Below, piece by piece: positions 26,677 to 36,467 of a stretch of 64,000 bases of DNA (position 1 is the first letter of the stretch; the number at the start of each line of letters is the position of its first letter). Below the pieces are notes generated by a model. It was not told the DNA's origin. It was given only the letters and a program-made list of their open reading frames with translations, and made no database searches. Position numbers and translations under genes: made by a program. This DNA comes from Martinezella dioscoreae (GTDB lineage: Bacteria; Pseudomonadota; Alphaproteobacteria; Rhizobiales; Rhizobiaceae): NCBI RefSeq assembly GCF_009176305.1, contig NZ_BLAJ01000001.1:682001-746000 (forward strand), written 5' to 3'.

Positions 26677-29043
26677 CTATGACGCTTGTGCTACGGGGGA
26701 AGGGTGATGTTGGTGCGAGCCGACCAGCGTCCTTACCAGATTGTCCGGATGCAGCGGCCGGTAGAATAGATAGCCCTGGCCATAGTCGATACCCATGGCA
26801 CGCAGGGTTGCACATTCCTCCTCGGTCTCCACGCCCTCGGCAATGACCGTGCAGTTCATCTTGTGCGACAGCGTGGTGATGCTTTCGACCAGCATGCGGC
26901 TCTTGGCGCTGACATCGGACGCAGTATCGTTGATCGCCCGGATGAAGGATTGATCAATCTTGATGATGTCGACGGGGAAGCGATTGATATAGCTCAGCGA
27001 GGAATAGCCCGTGCCGAAATCGTCGAGCGCGATGCGGCAGCCGTAGCGGCAGATTTCGTTGATGACCATGCGCGTCTCCGGATTGTCATCCATGAGGACG
27101 GCCTCGGTGATTTCCACGACGATGCGCTGGGGCGCGATTTCGTAGCGCGCCAGCAGGGCCGCAATGCGCAGCGGCAATTCCTGCTCGAATTGCAGCGGCG
27201 AGAAGTTGATGGCGAGATAGGTGTCCTGCATGCCCTCGATCCGAGAGAGGCGAGCAAAATCGGCGATAGCCTTCTCCATGATGCGGTTGCCGATGCGAAT
27301 GATGGAACCCGTCTCCTCCGCGACCTCGATGATGCGGCCAGGCGGCAGGATGCCTTTCTGCGGGTGATGCAGACGCATCAGCGCCTCGAAACCGGCGATC
27401 GAGCGGTCGTCTATATTCACGACGGGCTGCAGATAAGCTTCGAACCAGTCTTCGCTGAGGCCGGTTTCGATATGGTTCTCCAGTTCGGCCCGGCGGCGGG
27501 AATCGTCCAGCATGCCGTTGTCGAAAATTTGTGCGCCGTTCTTGCCATCGCGTTTCTTGGCATACATGGCGATATCGGATTTCAGCAGCAGTTCGGCCGC
27601 GTTGGCGGCCTGACGCGGGTAGATCGCAATACCGATGCTGGCGCTAAGGCGCGCATCGCCGATGAAGGGTGCCTCGAAGGCCTCGGCGATAAGGGCCGCC
27701 ATGTCGATCGCTCTTGCTTCCGCATTCTCGGCCAGCAGCAGCATGGCAAATTCGTCGCCGCCGAGGCGCGCGGCGATATCGCCCGGCGCCAGGCATTTCT
27801 GGAGGCGCGATACCAGTTCGCGCAGTGCCGCATCACCGGCGGCATGGCCCATATTGTCGTTGATCCACTTGAAGCGATCGAGATCGATGAAGAGGCAGGC
27901 GAGCTCACGTCTGCGCAGATCGGCTTCATTGATCTTTGCGTCCAGCGCGCTCTCGAAGCCCTGGCGGTTGAGAAGGCCGGTCAGATGGTCGGTAATCGCC
28001 TGCCGCAGATTACGGTCTTCCGACTGCTTGAGTTCGGTGACGTCGGTCATGACGGAGAGCGACAGACCGTCCTGGATCGCAGTTGTTTCGAGGATCAGGA
28101 CATCCATGATCCGCCCATCCTGGCAAAGGAATTTCACCGTCACAGCGAGGCGGGCGGCACTGTCGGGGTTGCCGCGTTTGCGCTCGATATATTGCATGCG
28201 CGAATCCGGCAGGATCAGGCTTGCAAACTCGCGGCCGATCACCTCGGCGCGATCATAGCCTGTCGCCGCGAGCCAGTAGTCGCTGACGGCAGCGATGCAA
28301 TCATTCTTGTCGAGCGAGAAAAGCATGGCGGGCGTCAGATTATAGGTGTCCGTCGCCCGGCGATGGGCCAGCTTCAGTTCGTTTTCCTCGCGCTGGAGTT
28401 TGCTCTGCATATCGTTGAAGCTGCTGGCAAGCCGGCCCATTTCGTCGTTCGACTGCCAGTCGACATGATGACGCGAGCCGAGCCGCCGTGTGGCCTCGAT
28501 GGCATGCGTCAGCCGCATCAGGGGCTGGATGACAAAGATACGATTGCCGATCAGCGCCGCGCCGAAGACCGTCAACACAGCGAAGATGAAGATGGAGATG
28601 AAGACGATCTCTTCGCTCTTCAGACCGTCGAATAGGCCGAGCTGAGGATAATAGACCGTGATGGTGCCAAGCCGCTTCGCACCGTCGACGCCGTTGTAGA
28701 TGATTGGCCGGTCAACGGACTCCAGATTGCCCTTGTAAGATTTCGGGATGGTCGATTGCGTGACGTCGAGCTGGCCGGAAAGATCGCGGACGTTGACACG
28801 GACGATCGCGCCTTCGGCAACGGTGGTCGCGCTGATCTGGGTGACGCTGTCTTCGTCGAGGTCCCATAGCGGCTTTGCGAGGGCCTGGGCATTAGCGACG
28901 AGGAGAACCGTTATGTGATCCTTGATTTCCTTTTCGGCGCGTTCGGACGACAGAAAAAGGAAAAGGACGAAGAGCGGCGCTACGAAAACCAGCAGCGCAC
29001 CGCAAACGATCGCGAAAAACCTGTTTTCGACCGAATGGCTCAT
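26677..29043 (-). CDS. Transmembrane GGDEF-EAL cyclic-di-GMP protein
   Basis: A 788-residue inner-membrane signalling protein. Helix one is at residues 10-32, a periplasmic domain to about 145, helix two near 148-170, then HAMP, PAS (about 230-345), GGDEF (motif GGDEF near 426) and EAL (motif FEALMRL near 551). The GGDEF motif is intact but the inhibitory RxxD site is not: the matching place reads APGD. EAL residues for metal and catalysis are present (EALMR, INFSP, ITEAV, DDFGTGYSSL, IKIDQS, AEGVET). It could therefore both make and break c-di-GMP. The downstream binding protein gene is 15 bases away. Confidence 0.93.
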   Translation of the reverse strand: MSHSVENRFFAIVCGALLVFVAPLFVLFLFLSSERAEKEIKDHITVLLVANAQALAKPLWDLDEDSVTQISATTVAEGAIVRVNVRDLSGQLDVTQSTIPKSYKGNLESVDRPIIYNGVDGAKRLGTITVYYPQLGLFDGLKSEEIVFISIFIFAVLTVFGAALIGNRIFVIQPLMRLTHAIEATRRLGSRHHVDWQSNDEMGRLASSFNDMQSKLQREENELKLAHRRATDTYNLTPAMLFSLDKNDCIAAVSDYWLAATGYDRAEVIGREFASLILPDSRMQYIERKRGNPDSAARLAVTVKFLCQDGRIMDVLILETTAIQDGLSLSVMTDVTELKQSEDRNLRQAITDHLTGLLNRQGFESALDAKINEADLRRRELACLFIDLDRFKWINDNMGHAAGDAALRELVSRLQKCLAPGDIAARLGGDEFAMLLLAENAEARAIDMAALIAEAFEAPFIGDARLSASIGIAIYPRQAANAAELLLKSDIAMYAKKRDGKNGAQIFDNGMLDDSRRRAELENHIETGLSEDWFEAYLQPVVNIDDRSIAGFEALMRLHHPQKGILPPGRIIEVAEETGSIIRIGNRIMEKAIADFARLSRIEGMQDTYLAINFSPLQFEQELPLRIAALLARYEIAPQRIVVEITEAVLMDDNPETRMVINEICRYGCRIALDDFGTGYSSLSYINRFPVDIIKIDQSFIRAINDTASDVSAKSRMLVESITTLSHKMNCTVIAEGVETEEECATLRAMGIDYGQGYLFYRPLHPDNLVRTLVGSHQHHPSPVAQAS

Positions 29044-29224
29044 AGTTCCGTTAGCTCCCCGGTCATAGACCAGCGGATTTTGGGCGCGCCGCTTTCTACA
29101 ACTCTTTCGCGTAGATTTTCATGAATCCGTTAAATGTTGCTGAAACTGTGGGGTTAATGGAAATCAACGATAGTATAGATCCAAGACGTTCTTATTTTTA
29201 CTTTCTCTAATATTTATTCCCGGG

Positions 29225-29260
29225 CATGAAAAAACCCGCCGTCCCAAAAGGGAGGCGGGT
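29225..29260 (-). terminator. Rho-independent terminator of rplY
   Basis: Read on the minus strand, stem ACCCGCC pairs with GGCGGGT (29254-29260 with 29234-29240) and is followed by a run of T at 29229-29234. It lies 29 bases after the rplY stop, so rplY is largely transcriptionally separate from the GGDEF-EAL gene. Confidence 0.9.
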
Positions 29261-29288
29261 CTCAAATGCTTCAGGTCGAAGATGCCAA

Positions 29289-29906
29289 TCAGGCGCTGGC
29301 TTCTTCGCCGCCTTCTGCTTCGTCTTCAGCAAGGCCGGCTGCCGGAGCAACGATCGTTGCGATCGTGAAGTCGCGGTCAGCGATGACCGGGGTCACGTTC
29401 TTCGGCAGCTTGACAGCCGAGATGTGGATGCTGTCGCCGCTCTTCAGACCGGAGAGGTCAACGGTGAAGAATTCCGGGATCGCATCGGCCGGGCAATGAA
29501 CTTCGACTTCGTGGCGAACGATGTTCAGCACGCCGCCAGCCTTGAGGCCCGGGGACTTCTCGTGGTTTTCGAAATGAACCGGGATTTCGACGGTGACCGC
29601 CGTGTTGCCGGAAACGCGCAGGAAGTCGACGTGAACCGTGAAGTCACGGACCGGATCGAGCTGGTAGTCCTTCGGCAGAACCTTGATCTTCTTGCCGTCG
29701 ACGTCGATCGTTGCGATCGTCGTGAGGAAGCCGCCGGCGTGGATGCGCTTCGTCACCTCATTGGTGTTGAGAGCGATAGAAATGGGGGCCTGCTTGTCAC
29801 CATAGATGACAGCGGGAATGAGACCATTGCGGCGAAGTTCACGGGCGGACCCCTTACCAACCCGTTCGCGCGCCTCGGCCTTGAGCTCGTAGCTTTCGTG
29901 GCTCAT
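29289..29906 (-). CDS. rplY: Ribosomal protein L25, long Ctc form
   Basis: A 205-residue L25/Ctc protein that binds 5S rRNA. The L25 domain starts [20 protein letters not shown] and [20 protein letters not shown]; the C-terminal Ctc domain carries [20 protein letters not shown]. The last 30 residues are acidic and alanine-rich, as in other alphaproteobacteria. A ribosome-binding site GAAAGGAATAG precedes the ATG. A good promoter lies at 30033-30061 and a strong terminator at 29225. Confidence 0.96.
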   Translation of the reverse strand: MSHESYELKAEARERVGKGSARELRRNGLIPAVIYGDKQAPISIALNTNEVTKRIHAGGFLTTIATIDVDGKKIKVLPKDYQLDPVRDFTVHVDFLRVSGNTAVTVEIPVHFENHEKSPGLKAGGVLNIVRHEVEVHCPADAIPEFFTVDLSGLKSGDSIHISAVKLPKNVTPVIADRDFTIATIVAPAAGLAEDEAEGGEEASA

Positions 29907-30032
29907 AGCTATTCCTTTCGAGGTTATTTGGAGAGTTCATTCGCTCGGTCATGCGCCGTATCGATTGAACTGGAGGAGGGCGTACCCTGCCTCATCCGCG
30001 TTGCCTCCAAGGGTGTCTACGCGGACGCGTGG

Positions 30033-30061
30033 CGTATAATACAAAGCGGCCAAAGGTGCAA
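30033..30061 (-). promoter_or_regulatory. Candidate sigma-70-type promoter of rplY
   Basis: On the minus strand TTGCAC (30056-30061), a 17-base spacer and TATACG (30033-30038) form a plausible promoter about 127 bases before the rplY start. The 301-base divergent gap 29907-30207 otherwise holds only a CTTGAC element near 30140 that could serve the plus-strand gene. Confidence 0.5.
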
Positions 30062-30207
30062 GCACCCCCGGAATGCGAAGCCTTGTGGTGACATTGCAAC
30101 TGCCGCGAACAAGCCTGAGGTGGCATGTCTATCAACGCCTTGACATATACCCTCGGCCCCATCAACAGTCGAATCCAATCGATTGGCGTCAGAAGGAGAG
30201 GTCGGGC

Positions 30208-31650
30208 ATGCGTTCCAGAGCAATCGCCGCCGCGGTTTTTTCCATGGGTCTTGCTGGCGCATCACAGGCTGCCGACGTCAATGAGCAAGGCGCCAAGGAA
30301 CTCCGCAACATCCTGACCCATTCGCTTTCGCAGGACCTTGCCCGCAGCGATTTCGTGACCGTCAAGCCGGCCGGCGATCAATATGAGATTACCTACGATC
30401 TCGCGAAATTCTTCGACAAGATCAATTCGAATGCGTTTTCGGTCACGGGTTTCAAGCCGCTCTCCCTCTTCGCGCAGCCGGTCGAACAGGGACGGTGGCA
30501 TCTGACGGGCGACAACAGCCTCGATGTCGCCCTGCATTCGCCGACCTCGGACATTGCCTATTCGATCGCCTCCAGTTCTTTCGACGGCATTTTCGATCCT
30601 GGCATCGAAATGATGCGGTCGATGGGCATCAAGAGCAGTGGCATGAAATTTTCGAGCGCCGGCAGCGGCCCAAAAAACGGGCGCAAGATCGATGCGACCA
30701 TCGACAGCGCCTCCTTTGCCCATACGGTCACCGACAGCAGCGAAGCCGGCAAGGTCGACCTGCAATTGCAAGGAACGCTGCAGCGCTTGCGTGAGCAGTT
30801 CACCGTGCGTCCGGACGCTTCGCCCATCATTTTTAGCGCCGATAGCGTCGATACCAATGTCACAGCGACAAGCCTGCCGGTGAAGGATCTGCGCGCGCTC
30901 ATCCGTTTCTTCGTTCAGCACGTAAAGGCTAAGCAGCTGTCGCAAAGCGGCAGCGAGAAGTTCGAGCAGCTGGTCCATCAGGCCCTGCCGGTTTTCGGTT
31001 CGCTCGGCAAGACCGTGACCGTGAACAACGCGCTGGTGGCAACGGAGAGGGGCAAGGTCGGCGTCAAGCGCATCGACTATAGTTTCAAGATGGACGGCCT
31101 AACCAAGGCTTCGAACGTCAATCTCGAGCTTAGGGCCGAGCAGTTCACCCCCGATGCCGATCTCGTGCCGGCTGCCTTTACGCCCTTCCTGCCTGCGGCG
31201 CTGGACGTTCAGCTCGGCGTGCCCAATATCAACTTTGCCGGTCTCATCGATGCCGGGCTCGATTCGATTGCAACACGGGCGACGCCGGTTTCCGGCGAGG
31301 CTCTGAAACGCACGATGTTCCCGAGCGGCTATGGAACGCTGGAGTTCCCGAAGATCAGCGCAAAGTCTGACGTCTATGACGTCGAGGTTTCCGGCGCGCT
31401 GAAGGGCTCCACCAAGCCGCATTCCGGCATTTCGCTGCAGGCGACGATCCTGGCGCGCGACTTCGACAAGACGGTTGCAGCACTTCAGGAGGCCGCCAAG
31501 GCTCAGCCTCGTTTGAATAGCGTTTCTTTCAGCCTGCTCGCCGCCAAGGGTTTTGCCAAGACCGACCCGGACGGCCGTCTCCGCTGGGACATCACCATGG
31601 ATGAAGACCGGACGGTGACGGTCAACGGACAGGTGATGAAGAAGCCTTGA
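30208..31650 (+). CDS. Exported protein of unknown function, tandem paralogue 1
   Basis: A 480-residue protein with a Sec signal (MRSRAIAAAVFSMGLAGASQ, cleavage after QAA). The mature protein is beta-rich, with repeated strand pairs, no membrane helix and no known catalytic motif. It shares its overall plan with the next gene: ADVNEQGAKEL at the start, the FDGIFDPGIEMMRSMGIK centre, and the C-terminal KGFAKTDPDGRLRWDI ... VTVNGQVMKKP. I recognise no family. ATG 30208 has AAGGAGAGG seven bases upstream. A duplicated cell-envelope or periplasmic lipid-binding-like role is possible but not shown. Confidence 0.85.
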   Translation: MRSRAIAAAVFSMGLAGASQAADVNEQGAKELRNILTHSLSQDLARSDFVTVKPAGDQYEITYDLAKFFDKINSNAFSVTGFKPLSLFAQPVEQGRWHLTGDNSLDVALHSPTSDIAYSIASSSFDGIFDPGIEMMRSMGIKSSGMKFSSAGSGPKNGRKIDATIDSASFAHTVTDSSEAGKVDLQLQGTLQRLREQFTVRPDASPIIFSADSVDTNVTATSLPVKDLRALIRFFVQHVKAKQLSQSGSEKFEQLVHQALPVFGSLGKTVTVNNALVATERGKVGVKRIDYSFKMDGLTKASNVNLELRAEQFTPDADLVPAAFTPFLPAALDVQLGVPNINFAGLIDAGLDSIATRATPVSGEALKRTMFPSGYGTLEFPKISAKSDVYDVEVSGALKGSTKPHSGISLQATILARDFDKTVAALQEAAKAQPRLNSVSFSLLAAKGFAKTDPDGRLRWDITMDEDRTVTVNGQVMKKP

Positions 31651-31760
31651 GGTTTGAGGACAAGCCCATGTATCAGGGCGATGATAAAGTTCCATGCGAA
31701 AGGCCACTCGGCTCTTTCCAGATTTCCACGTTTCTTTTCCATCATATTTGGGGGTGAATT

Positions 31761-33221
31761 ATGCGTTTCAAAGCGGTTGCCACGGCGGCTGTTCTCGCTG
31801 CCGGCGTGGCTGGCCTTGTGCAGGCGGCTGACGTCAGCGAGCAAGGTGCCAAGGATCTCTACGGCAATCTGACCTATTTCCTGCCTGATGATATCGCCAA
31901 GAGCGGTGCGATTTCGGTCAAGCCGGTCAGCACGCACTATGAAGTCACCTATGATGTGCAGAAGCTGCTCGACAAGTTGAACGTGAGCGATTTCGCCATC
32001 AGCGGCCTCAAGCCTTTGATGATGCTGGCGACGCCGCTCGATAGCGGCCTCTGGAACATCGAAGGCAACAATGCCTTCGATATCACGGCGAAGTCCAAGC
32101 CCGGCAGCGGTCCCGACACCGAATTTCGCTATGCCCTGGCGTCATCGACCTTCCAGGGCGTGTTCGACCCTGCGCTTCACTATCTGCGTTCCATGGATAT
32201 GAAGGGCAACGGCATCACCATCGCGACAAAGACCACCGACGCAGATAAGAGCGTCCAGAAGAATGACGCGACGGCCGACCGTATCGTCTATACCCTGTCA
32301 TCGGCAGACAGCGGTGAGCCGGGCAGGCTCGATCTCAAGATGAACGGCAGCCTGCAATCGCTCTACGACAAGATTTCGGCCGACGATGCAACGCTCGGAG
32401 AAATCAAGATCGCGGCGATCGACTTCAACGCTGGCGCGACCAGGCTGCCGCTGAAGGCGGTGAATTCCCTGTTGCAGTTCGTCTCCGAACACAAGGATGA
32501 GAAGACGCTTTCCGATGCCGACAGCAAGGCGGTCAAGGCCCTGCTGATGGATGCGATGCCGATTGTCGGCTCCTTCGAGGAGTCCGTCGCGATCAAGGAC
32601 ATTGCGGTCACGACGCCATTCGGCAATGGCGGCGTGCAGAAGATAGGCTATTTCTTCAAGGTAGCCGGGCCAGCCAATGCCATGAACGCCGATTTCGGCC
32701 TGAATGCCGAGAAGCTTGCCCTGGAAACGGGCCTGATCCCTGAAGACTATGTCGCCTTCATTCCCGATACGGCCGATATACAGGTACAGGTGCCGAACCT
32801 GAATTTCTCCGCTCTGGCGGATGTGTTCCAGCAAGCCGATTTGAAGAACCCGGAGAGCGATAAAGCCCTGGACGAGAAGCTGCAGAAGGCCATGTTCCCC
32901 GACGGGACGATGACCATCAACTTCCCGAAGATCAGCGCCGTCTCGGGTCTTTATGATGTCGAGGCTTCGGGCAGTATGCGCGGTTGGCTGACCGAAAAGG
33001 ACCGCGTCGCCATGAAGATGACGGTTCTTGCCCGAGATCTCGATAAGACGATCGCCGCCATCCAGGAGGCCGCAAAGACCAAGGAGGATCTGTCTCAGCT
33101 CTCCTTCGGCCTGATGATGGCCAAGGGCTTTGCCAAGACGGATGCCGATGGACGCTCGCGCTGGGATATCGATCTTTCCGACGACGGTCACGTGACGGTC
33201 AACGGGCAGGTCATGAAGTAA
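31761..33221 (+). CDS. Exported protein of unknown function, tandem paralogue 2
   Basis: A 486-residue paralogue of the preceding gene with a Sec signal (MRFKAVATAAVLAAGVAGLV, cleavage after QAA). Shared landmarks include ADVSEQGAKDL, FQGVFDPALHYLRSMDMK and the ending KGFAKTDADGRSRWDIDLSD with VTVNGQVMK. Between landmarks identity is low, so the duplication is old or both evolve quickly. No family recognised. The 110-base gap before it could carry a promoter; ATG follows GGGGGTGAATT, a moderate site. Confidence 0.85.
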   Translation: MRFKAVATAAVLAAGVAGLVQAADVSEQGAKDLYGNLTYFLPDDIAKSGAISVKPVSTHYEVTYDVQKLLDKLNVSDFAISGLKPLMMLATPLDSGLWNIEGNNAFDITAKSKPGSGPDTEFRYALASSTFQGVFDPALHYLRSMDMKGNGITIATKTTDADKSVQKNDATADRIVYTLSSADSGEPGRLDLKMNGSLQSLYDKISADDATLGEIKIAAIDFNAGATRLPLKAVNSLLQFVSEHKDEKTLSDADSKAVKALLMDAMPIVGSFEESVAIKDIAVTTPFGNGGVQKIGYFFKVAGPANAMNADFGLNAEKLALETGLIPEDYVAFIPDTADIQVQVPNLNFSALADVFQQADLKNPESDKALDEKLQKAMFPDGTMTINFPKISAVSGLYDVEASGSMRGWLTEKDRVAMKMTVLARDLDKTIAAIQEAAKTKEDLSQLSFGLMMAKGFAKTDADGRSRWDIDLSDDGHVTVNGQVMK

Positions 33222-33246
33222 GCCATTCCGAAATCAGAATGCGATC

Positions 33247-34482
33247 ATGTTCGTCCTGAAGCCGCTGAGCCAGCGCTCGATCTCTCTCCTATGGGCAGGC
33301 CAGGTGCTGGCGGCTACAGGCTCCGAATTCTACATGGTCGCAGTCGTCTGGATTGCGGCCGACTTCATCGGCCGCGATGCGGGATATGTCTCCGCATTGC
33401 AGTCCGGTGCGCTGCTGTTCGGCAGCCTGTTCGGCGGCATCGTCACGGATCGCTGGCGGCACAGCACGACGATGATTACTGCCGATCTGCTGCGTGCGGC
33501 TCTATTGCTGATGCTGTCCCTGGCAGGTCTTCTGCATCTGATGAGCCTGCCGCTGTTGATCGTGCTTGCCGGAAGCATCGCGTTGTTGACGTCGACGTTC
33601 GATCCGTCGCTGCAGGCGACTCTGCCGGTGATTGCCGTCGATGCCGAAGTCCGGCATGCGACCAACGGCTTGTTCGATGCCACCCGCCGCATGGCGCGTA
33701 TTCTCGGCCCGAGCCTGATCGCGCTTGTGAATGGGCTCCTGCCGAAATCTCAGTTCTTCACGGTCACGGCTGCTACCTTCATATTGTCGGCGCTTGCCGT
33801 GTGGCTGGCGGTGGCGAAACTTCCAACGCCGCCGCGGCGCCGGGATTTCTCCGGAATGGCGGCTGTGGTGGACGGCGTTCTCGGTGGCTGGCGCGCAGCG
33901 CGGGGCCATGCGGCAATCCTCTATGGCCTCTTCACCAACCTGATGGGAAACGTTGCCTGGGCGATGGGCATCCTGCTCGGCATGATCCTGCATTTGCGCG
34001 AAACCAGCGCCAACCCGTTGACCGACTATAGCCTGATGATGACGGCCTACGGCGTCGGCAACCTGACCACCAACCTGATCCTCGGCAGCGTCAAGCCGCG
34101 CCGGCCGGTGGTCTGGATCATCGTGGCGAAGCTCATTTTCGGATCTGGCGTTTTCCTGCTGCCGCTGATGCATGATCGGATCGGGTTGATGATCGTTGCC
34201 TGCTTTGCGGCGATCAACGGTCCCTTCGAGAACCTTGCCACGCTGCACCTGATGCAGACGCGCTGCGAGCCGCATCGTCTGGCGCAGGTCTATCGTCTAT
34301 TGATGTGCGCGATATTCACCGGCCTGCTTCTGGCCTACCTGATGTCGCCAACCCTGTTTGCGTGGTTCGGCATCGGGCCTTCGATTATGGGATCGGGCGC
34401 GGCCGTCTTCATCTCGGGGCTGTTGGGCATTGGTCTGCTCGCATGGAAACAGGCGCATCCTGCGGGAGCAAAGGCCACCTGA
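33247..34482 (+). CDS. Major facilitator superfamily transporter
   Basis: A 411-residue protein with twelve predicted membrane helices. The loop between helices 2 and 3 reads GGIVTDRWRHSTTMITADLL, the MFS DRxGRR-like motif. Overall it resembles the EntS/macrolide-efflux type of exporter. The start codon follows the paralogue-2 stop by 25 bases on the same strand, so it may be co-transcribed with the exported proteins. Substrate unknown. It converges with prs. Confidence 0.9.
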   Translation: MFVLKPLSQRSISLLWAGQVLAATGSEFYMVAVVWIAADFIGRDAGYVSALQSGALLFGSLFGGIVTDRWRHSTTMITADLLRAALLLMLSLAGLLHLMSLPLLIVLAGSIALLTSTFDPSLQATLPVIAVDAEVRHATNGLFDATRRMARILGPSLIALVNGLLPKSQFFTVTAATFILSALAVWLAVAKLPTPPRRRDFSGMAAVVDGVLGGWRAARGHAAILYGLFTNLMGNVAWAMGILLGMILHLRETSANPLTDYSLMMTAYGVGNLTTNLILGSVKPRRPVVWIIVAKLIFGSGVFLLPLMHDRIGLMIVACFAAINGPFENLATLHLMQTRCEPHRLAQVYRLLMCAIFTGLLLAYLMSPTLFAWFGIGPSIMGSGAAVFISGLLGIGLLAWKQAHPAGAKAT

Positions 34483-34496
34483 GGCGGGCCTCAGGC

Positions 34497-35429
34497 TCAG
34501 TCGAACAGGCTTGAAACCGATTCTTCCTGGCTGGTGCGGTTGATGGCTTCGCCGATGAGGGTCGCCGTCGTGATGACGCGGATATTCGGCGCCGAAAGTA
34601 CGGCGGTCGTCGGCTGGATGGAATCGGTAATTACCAGTTCCTTCAATTTCGAATTTGCCACGCGGGTCACCGCGCCGCCGGAGAGAACGCCATGAGTGAT
34701 ATAGGCGGTAACGCTTGCCGCACCTTGTGCGAGCAGTGCTTCGGCAGCATTGCAAAGCGTGCCGCCGGAATCGACGATATCGTCGATCAGGATGCAATCC
34801 TTCCCGGCCACTTCGCCGATGATGTTCATCACTTCGGACTCACCCGGGCGGTCGCGGCGCTTGTCCACGATCGCCAACAGACAGTCGAGACGTTTTGCCA
34901 GGGCGCGGGCGCGCACGACACCGCCGACATCGGGCGAGACAACCATCACGTTGCCAATATCGTAATTCGCCTTGATATCGCGCGTCAGGATCGGAACCGC
35001 ATAGAGATTGTCCGTGGGAATATCGAAGAAACCCTGGATCTGGCCGGCGTGCAGGTCGAGGGTCAGCACGCGGTCAGCGCCGGCCTCGGTGATCAGATTG
35101 GCCACCAGCTTGGCCGAGATCGGGGTGCGCCCCGAGGCGCGACGATCCTGGCGGGCATAGCCGAAATAGGGGATAACCGCGGTTATGCGCCGCGCCGACG
35201 AGCGGCGCATCGCATCGATCATGATCAGCAGTTCCATAAGATGATCGTTGGTCGGAAACGACGTCGGCTGCACGAGGAACACATCCTCGCCGCGTACATT
35301 TTCCTGGATCTCTACGAAAATCTCTTGGTCGGCGAACCGACGGACGCTAGCTCTTCCCAAGGGAACGTTGAGATAATTGCAGATCGCTTCGGCAAGATGC
35401 CGGTTCGAATTGCCTGCGAAAACCTTCAT
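34497..35429 (-). CDS. prs: Ribose-phosphate pyrophosphokinase
   Basis: A 310-residue PRPP synthase, feeding purine, pyrimidine, histidine, tryptophan and NAD synthesis. Hallmarks are [20 protein letters not shown] near the N-terminus, the catalytic flexible-loop YARQDRR, and the PRPP loop [15 protein letters not shown] near residue 215. Length and motifs are those of class I enzymes. [16 protein letters not shown] is the standard rhizobial start. In rhizobia prs commonly lies near rplY and pth, as here, with accessory genes in between. Confidence 0.97.
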   Translation of the reverse strand: MKVFAGNSNRHLAEAICNYLNVPLGRASVRRFADQEIFVEIQENVRGEDVFLVQPTSFPTNDHLMELLIMIDAMRRSSARRITAVIPYFGYARQDRRASGRTPISAKLVANLITEAGADRVLTLDLHAGQIQGFFDIPTDNLYAVPILTRDIKANYDIGNVMVVSPDVGGVVRARALAKRLDCLLAIVDKRRDRPGESEVMNIIGEVAGKDCILIDDIVDSGGTLCNAAEALLAQGAASVTAYITHGVLSGGAVTRVANSKLKELVITDSIQPTTAVLSAPNIRVITTATLIGEAINRTSQEESVSSLFD

Positions 35430-35533
35430 TGTGGCCCGCCTATTACCAACCTGATAGCCGCGCTTTTAACCGCCTTGCTCTCGAATGCAAGAGGGAGAGA
35501 CACGTTAGCTTCATATTTCTGAAAAGCTTTTAG

Positions 35534-36412
35534 CTATCCACCGTTGGATTCGCGCCAGGAATTGAATTCCGACATGGTTTTGGTGGCAATTTTCTGCATG
35601 ACCGTTGGAGGAACGGCCGACCAAGGGTCGCCACGCTTCAGAGGCGCGCTTTCTGAACCCTGGATGCGGTGGACACGGTTGCCGTTGCTATCAAGCACAT
35701 CCCAAACGTAGGTCACGGAAATCTGCGGCCCGTCTTCAAAGGCGGAAAGATAGCCTTTGAGAATATAGGCGGCACTGGAATCGCTTGAGCTCTTGATCGT
35801 CAGGCCAAGCGAACGGGCGTCGGCACCAAGCTGGCGCGACAGCGGAGTGACGGCTTCCACGGGAGCGCCGATGATCGGCAGGAAGCGGACGCTGTTGCCG
35901 CCGGCCGCGGCCGTGGGCGGCAGCGACGCCTGTTGATCCGGCTGCTGCTGTTCCGGTTGAGGATCGTCTGCACTCTGTTGCTGCTGCTGTGACGGTGGGT
36001 CGTCCGACAGGCGCCGGTCGGCCTCGCGCTGCTCGTCGGCCTCCGAAAACTGATTGTTAGACGGAGCGATGGAGGCGGTCCGGGAGCCGTCGAGCGGGCG
36101 GGAGGCATATGGATTGCTGCCGCTCGACCTCAGCGCCGAGGCCTGCTCGTCGAGCGTGCCGCTCCCGCCGTAACTTTGCGGCTGATAGGCTTGCTGGGAG
36201 GTCTGCTGCCGATAACCGTAACTGTCCTGCGTGTCCTGATAGACCTGGCGGCGCTGGGGCGCTGAAGCCATGCGCTCGACGTCGCGCTGCGTGACCGGGC
36301 TGGAGCTGACATCACCGATGGCTTCGGGCGGCGTCAGGGCGTCCGTGGTATTGCAGGCGGAGAGCGCGAGGCAAAAGCCGGCGACAGTCAACGTTATCCT
36401 GACCAGTCCCAT
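35534..36412 (-). CDS. Putative lipoprotein with glutamine-rich linker
   Basis: A 292-residue predicted lipoprotein: MGLVRITLTVAGFCLALSAC ends in the lipobox LSAC with Cys20. Residues 65-165 are low complexity, rich in Gln, Ser and Pro (the stretch QQQQQSADDPQPEQQQPDQQ), and look like a flexible spacer across the periplasm. The C-terminal 120 residues fold as a compact domain with VEAVTPLSRQLGADARSLGL and SYVWDVLD-like strands, reminiscent of outer-membrane assembly lipoproteins but not assigned. AAAGGA lies eight bases before the ATG. Lgt for its lipidation is encoded 4 kb away. Confidence 0.85.
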   Translation of the reverse strand: MGLVRITLTVAGFCLALSACNTTDALTPPEAIGDVSSSPVTQRDVERMASAPQRRQVYQDTQDSYGYRQQTSQQAYQPQSYGGSGTLDEQASALRSSGSNPYASRPLDGSRTASIAPSNNQFSEADEQREADRRLSDDPPSQQQQQSADDPQPEQQQPDQQASLPPTAAAGGNSVRFLPIIGAPVEAVTPLSRQLGADARSLGLTIKSSSDSSAAYILKGYLSAFEDGPQISVTYVWDVLDSNGNRVHRIQGSESAPLKRGDPWSAVPPTVMQKIATKTMSEFNSWRESNGG

Positions 36413-36467
36413 AGACGCGATCCTTTCTCCCGACGGTCTTACCGTCCAGGATCGCTATCTTACGCCC

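Noticed and set aside
26863..28635. A 590-codon plus-strand open frame
   Set aside because: It is antisense to the GGDEF-EAL gene and arises from high-GC codon bias.
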